A DNA stretch of 64,000 nt, taken from Climacteris rufus (lineage: Eukaryota; Chordata; Aves; Passeriformes; Climacteridae). Where the stretch lies: positions 579,533 through 643,532 of the forward strand of contig VZRZ01008718.1 in assembly GCA_013398175.1 (NCBI GenBank), given 5' to 3'. Under the pieces are notes generated by a model. That model was not told the DNA's origin and did not search any database. It worked only from the letters and a program-made list of their open reading frames with translations. Made by a program: the position numbers and the translations under genes. Below, piece by piece: positions 61,618 through 64,000 of this stretch. Within the stretch, counting starts at the first letter, position 1. The number at the start of each line of letters is the position of its first letter.

Positions 61618-64000
61618 CATCCTTGGTGCCTTCTTCTAAAATGAATATTGATGACAGGAAAATGATCAATAGCTAGTACAGCAAGGAAATCTAAAAGTGT
61701 CTCTGTTCACTGTTACAGACACAATGAAGTCTATATGAACCAATTTTGTCAGAGAAAGCCATTATTGTCTTTGCAATATTGTTAGCAAAATGGTTTAGCA
61801 AGTGTACACAACTAAACTCTTGTGTTTTTTTCTGCACTGACCAGGCAGTTTCTAGTTTTACTTCTCAATTTGCATTTATAATTATTCTCAAAAGCTCCAA
61901 TCAGGCAGCCTGAGGATGCAAGTGAAATTGATTTGGAACTGTCTTGGTGGAGACAGGAGAAAGTTAAGAGCGTCGTACATCTTGCAACAATGGGTGTAAA
62001 GACATCATTTACCATCCTTCTCCTTCTTGATCGTCTATAACCTTCTGCTCCTCCAACACTTTTTTCTCTTTCTAGCTACATTCCTGCAAATTATGCAGAC
62101 ACATTGCCCAGAATGAGGCAGGCTTCAGGAATTCTCTTTTTGAAAGGCATGCTATTATAATGAACAAAAGCTTTGTCTTTGGAAATTTGGGTAGCATACA
62201 GGTTCAGTAGGAATCTGATAGAGCTCAATTCCCGACTGCCAGGAGGGGGAGCTAAGCCAGCAGGAAAATTTATCTCCCTGAATGAACAAATAAATTAATA
62301 AATGTGGGACTCATTTTCTTACCACTTTGTCCACATACACACGCACACACTTCTTCCTCAAATATGTGTGTGATTGCTGGCTTGTTTGATGGTATCTCTG
62401 TTACACATCTGACAAACTGAGCTGTATAACACTTTGTTACTGGGAAAATTAATGTCCATGTATTCTTATAAAATCATTATTCCCAGCTTCATAGTTCAAG
62501 ACTTTTAAACTTGTCAGTTACTACAGAGAGCAGTTATTTCATAGGCATGAGGAGGCCTGCAAGAGGGAGAGGGAGATAAGAGAACAAATAATGGAAAAAA
62601 CAGATAGGGTTGTGGGGAGGAATTTTAGGTAGAACAGATTTTTTTCCTTGTACAGATTAATAGGAACCAGTAACAGATCAAGAGAGAGAACACACTACAA
62701 GACATAATCACTAGAGTGACTGCTGTACTCCAGGAAACAAGGCTGAAACAGCTACAAGATCAATAGCATTAATGCCTCAGGTGGGACCATAAATTCAAGG
62801 CTGCCAGTCATCCTGTCAGGCACTGTGCTGTGCCACACATCCTGCTCAGTTCCTCAAAATCCTCCACAACTGGGTGTTGAAGTGCCAAAGTTCAGGTGTG
62901 GAGAGTACAGACTAAGCAGACTAACGTTATCTTCATTCCTATGTTTAACAGTTGCTAATTTATAACAGAAGGAAGTTATGCTCAAAATTTGATATTGCAC
63001 AACTTCATCAAGACGACATCACCTGTAAAAATTAACAAAACCTATGAGCCCAGAAACATCTGTGTTTCTAGTCTGCGTTAAAAAAAATAATCTTTGCTCA
63101 TGCACACATAGGTCAATAAAAATTTTGTCATTAAAAAGTCTTAAGAATAAGACTATTTTTAGTAACAAAACCCCTAAATTAAGTACTGTAGAGCACCTAA
63201 TAGAAACATATTCATCCAGATTTATATTTTGGTTTGTCATACTATCCAGTTCAATCTGAATGACTGTCTGCATTCTTGCATGGCCCTATTGCTATTGATA
63301 ATTTCAGTTTAGGAGTTCTAGAAATCGAAAACTGCCACTAAGAATGTCTTGCCTGTGGAGTCCTGAATTCTAATGTAGGAAACATCAAAACCTACTATTT
63401 TAGCTAATTGTAGCTGTTAGAGTAAAAAGTAATGAGTACACATATGGCAAATAAAAAAGCAAAATCTTTAATTGCCTGTGCACGAGCAGATAGAACCCTG
63501 GGACCCTAGAACCCTCCCTCACAGAACACTAGGGAGAGGGAAAAGTGCAGAACTCCATATTTTTAACTAATGTGAGCTTCTGAGTTTCATAGAACTTTGA
63601 GGCAGCCCAAAATCATTGCTAGCCCAAGCATCTTTTTATAAGGAAATATTCCTTTTTTTATTTTCAAATTGCTGATTGCTGAAAATTTACACCAGATGGT
63701 GACCATCATGACATTTTCACTCCAGTGGGCAAAAAGGAACAGATGATCACCTCCAGGACCCATATTAAATGGCGTATTGCACCTACTAGCAAAAGGTTAT
63801 TGGTGTCTTTATTAACCTTGCCCCAAGGCCTACTCTAATTTTTCACCAGTCTAGTGCTGCAGTGTTCAAAAATTAACAAATTTGTCAAAAAGTGAGAATG
63901 ATCTATTCAGTATTTAAATTAAGCAGTAAATTAATTCCCTAGTCTTTCATCCCCAAAGAACTATTCTCATATCTTAGGTGAAATAGTTTTGATGGATCTC

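Larger units (their letters stand above)
56126..64000 (-). other. FLRT2: Probable FLRT2 intron, no other gene seen
   Basis: Nearly 8 kb of AT-rich DNA upstream of the coding exon with no recognised exon, gene or mobile element; the 5' UTR exon and promoter must lie beyond the window. Simple repeats are at 59288-59307 (poly-A), 61298-61343, 61556-61617 and 62337-62350 (CA-rich). Open frames of up to 94 codons have no homology I recognise. Confidence 0.5.

Noticed and set aside
9940..62350. CRISPR arrays, operons, phage or plasmid systems
   Set aside because: I saw no regularly spaced repeats with unique spacers and no clustered prokaryotic-type genes; all tandem repeats are head-to-tail microsatellites or minisatellites, and the repeats and FLRT2 show vertebrate DNA.

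Overview
The window is vertebrate nuclear DNA, most likely from a songbird (passerine). Three kinds of evidence support this: several chicken-repeat-1 (CR1) LINE fragments, a composite tRNA-Ile/CR1 SINE that looks like the TguSINE1 family known from zebra finch, and a set of solo endogenous-retrovirus LTRs with clean target-site duplications. The sequence is AT-rich and almost entirely non-coding. The host assignment rests on recognising these families by eye; no database search was run.

The only real protein gene is FLRT2, on the minus strand. Its whole open reading frame (661 codons, one exon) lies at 54061-56046. A plausible 3' splice site sits 39 bases upstream of the start codon, as expected for FLRT genes, where a distant 5' UTR exon is joined to a single coding exon. 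Everything from about 56085 to 64000 is therefore read as the 3' part of a long FLRT2 intron. The 3' UTR runs leftward from 54060 to an unresolved end.

Positions 1 to about 53600 are gene desert downstream of FLRT2, carrying scattered mobile elements. From left to right: a degraded ERVL-type LTR fragment (2.3 kb), a CR1 3' end (11.4 kb), an ERVK-like solo LTR (15.7-16.4 kb), a CR1 reverse-transcriptase relic (17.6-18.4 kb), a 0.5 kb perfect hexamer array with an N (19.2-19.7 kb), a CR1 3' end (22.1 kb), a 1050-bp ERVL-like solo LTR (23.5-24.5 kb), a short LTR-like repeat (27.0 kb), a tRNA-Ile SINE (27.6 kb), a CR1 split by three later insertions (28.0-30.5 kb), a further ERVK-like solo LTR (31.0-31.7 kb), a 107-bp tandem duplication with an N (36.7-36.9 kb), a CR1 tail (43.4 kb) and a polypyrimidine array (46.4 kb). 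The other open reading frames are short and have no recognisable homology; many lie inside repeats.

I found no undescribed multi-gene system. The most informative structure is the nested stack at 28.0-30.5 kb. There the flanking duplications of three insertions can be read, and removing them gives back a continuous CR1 sequence.
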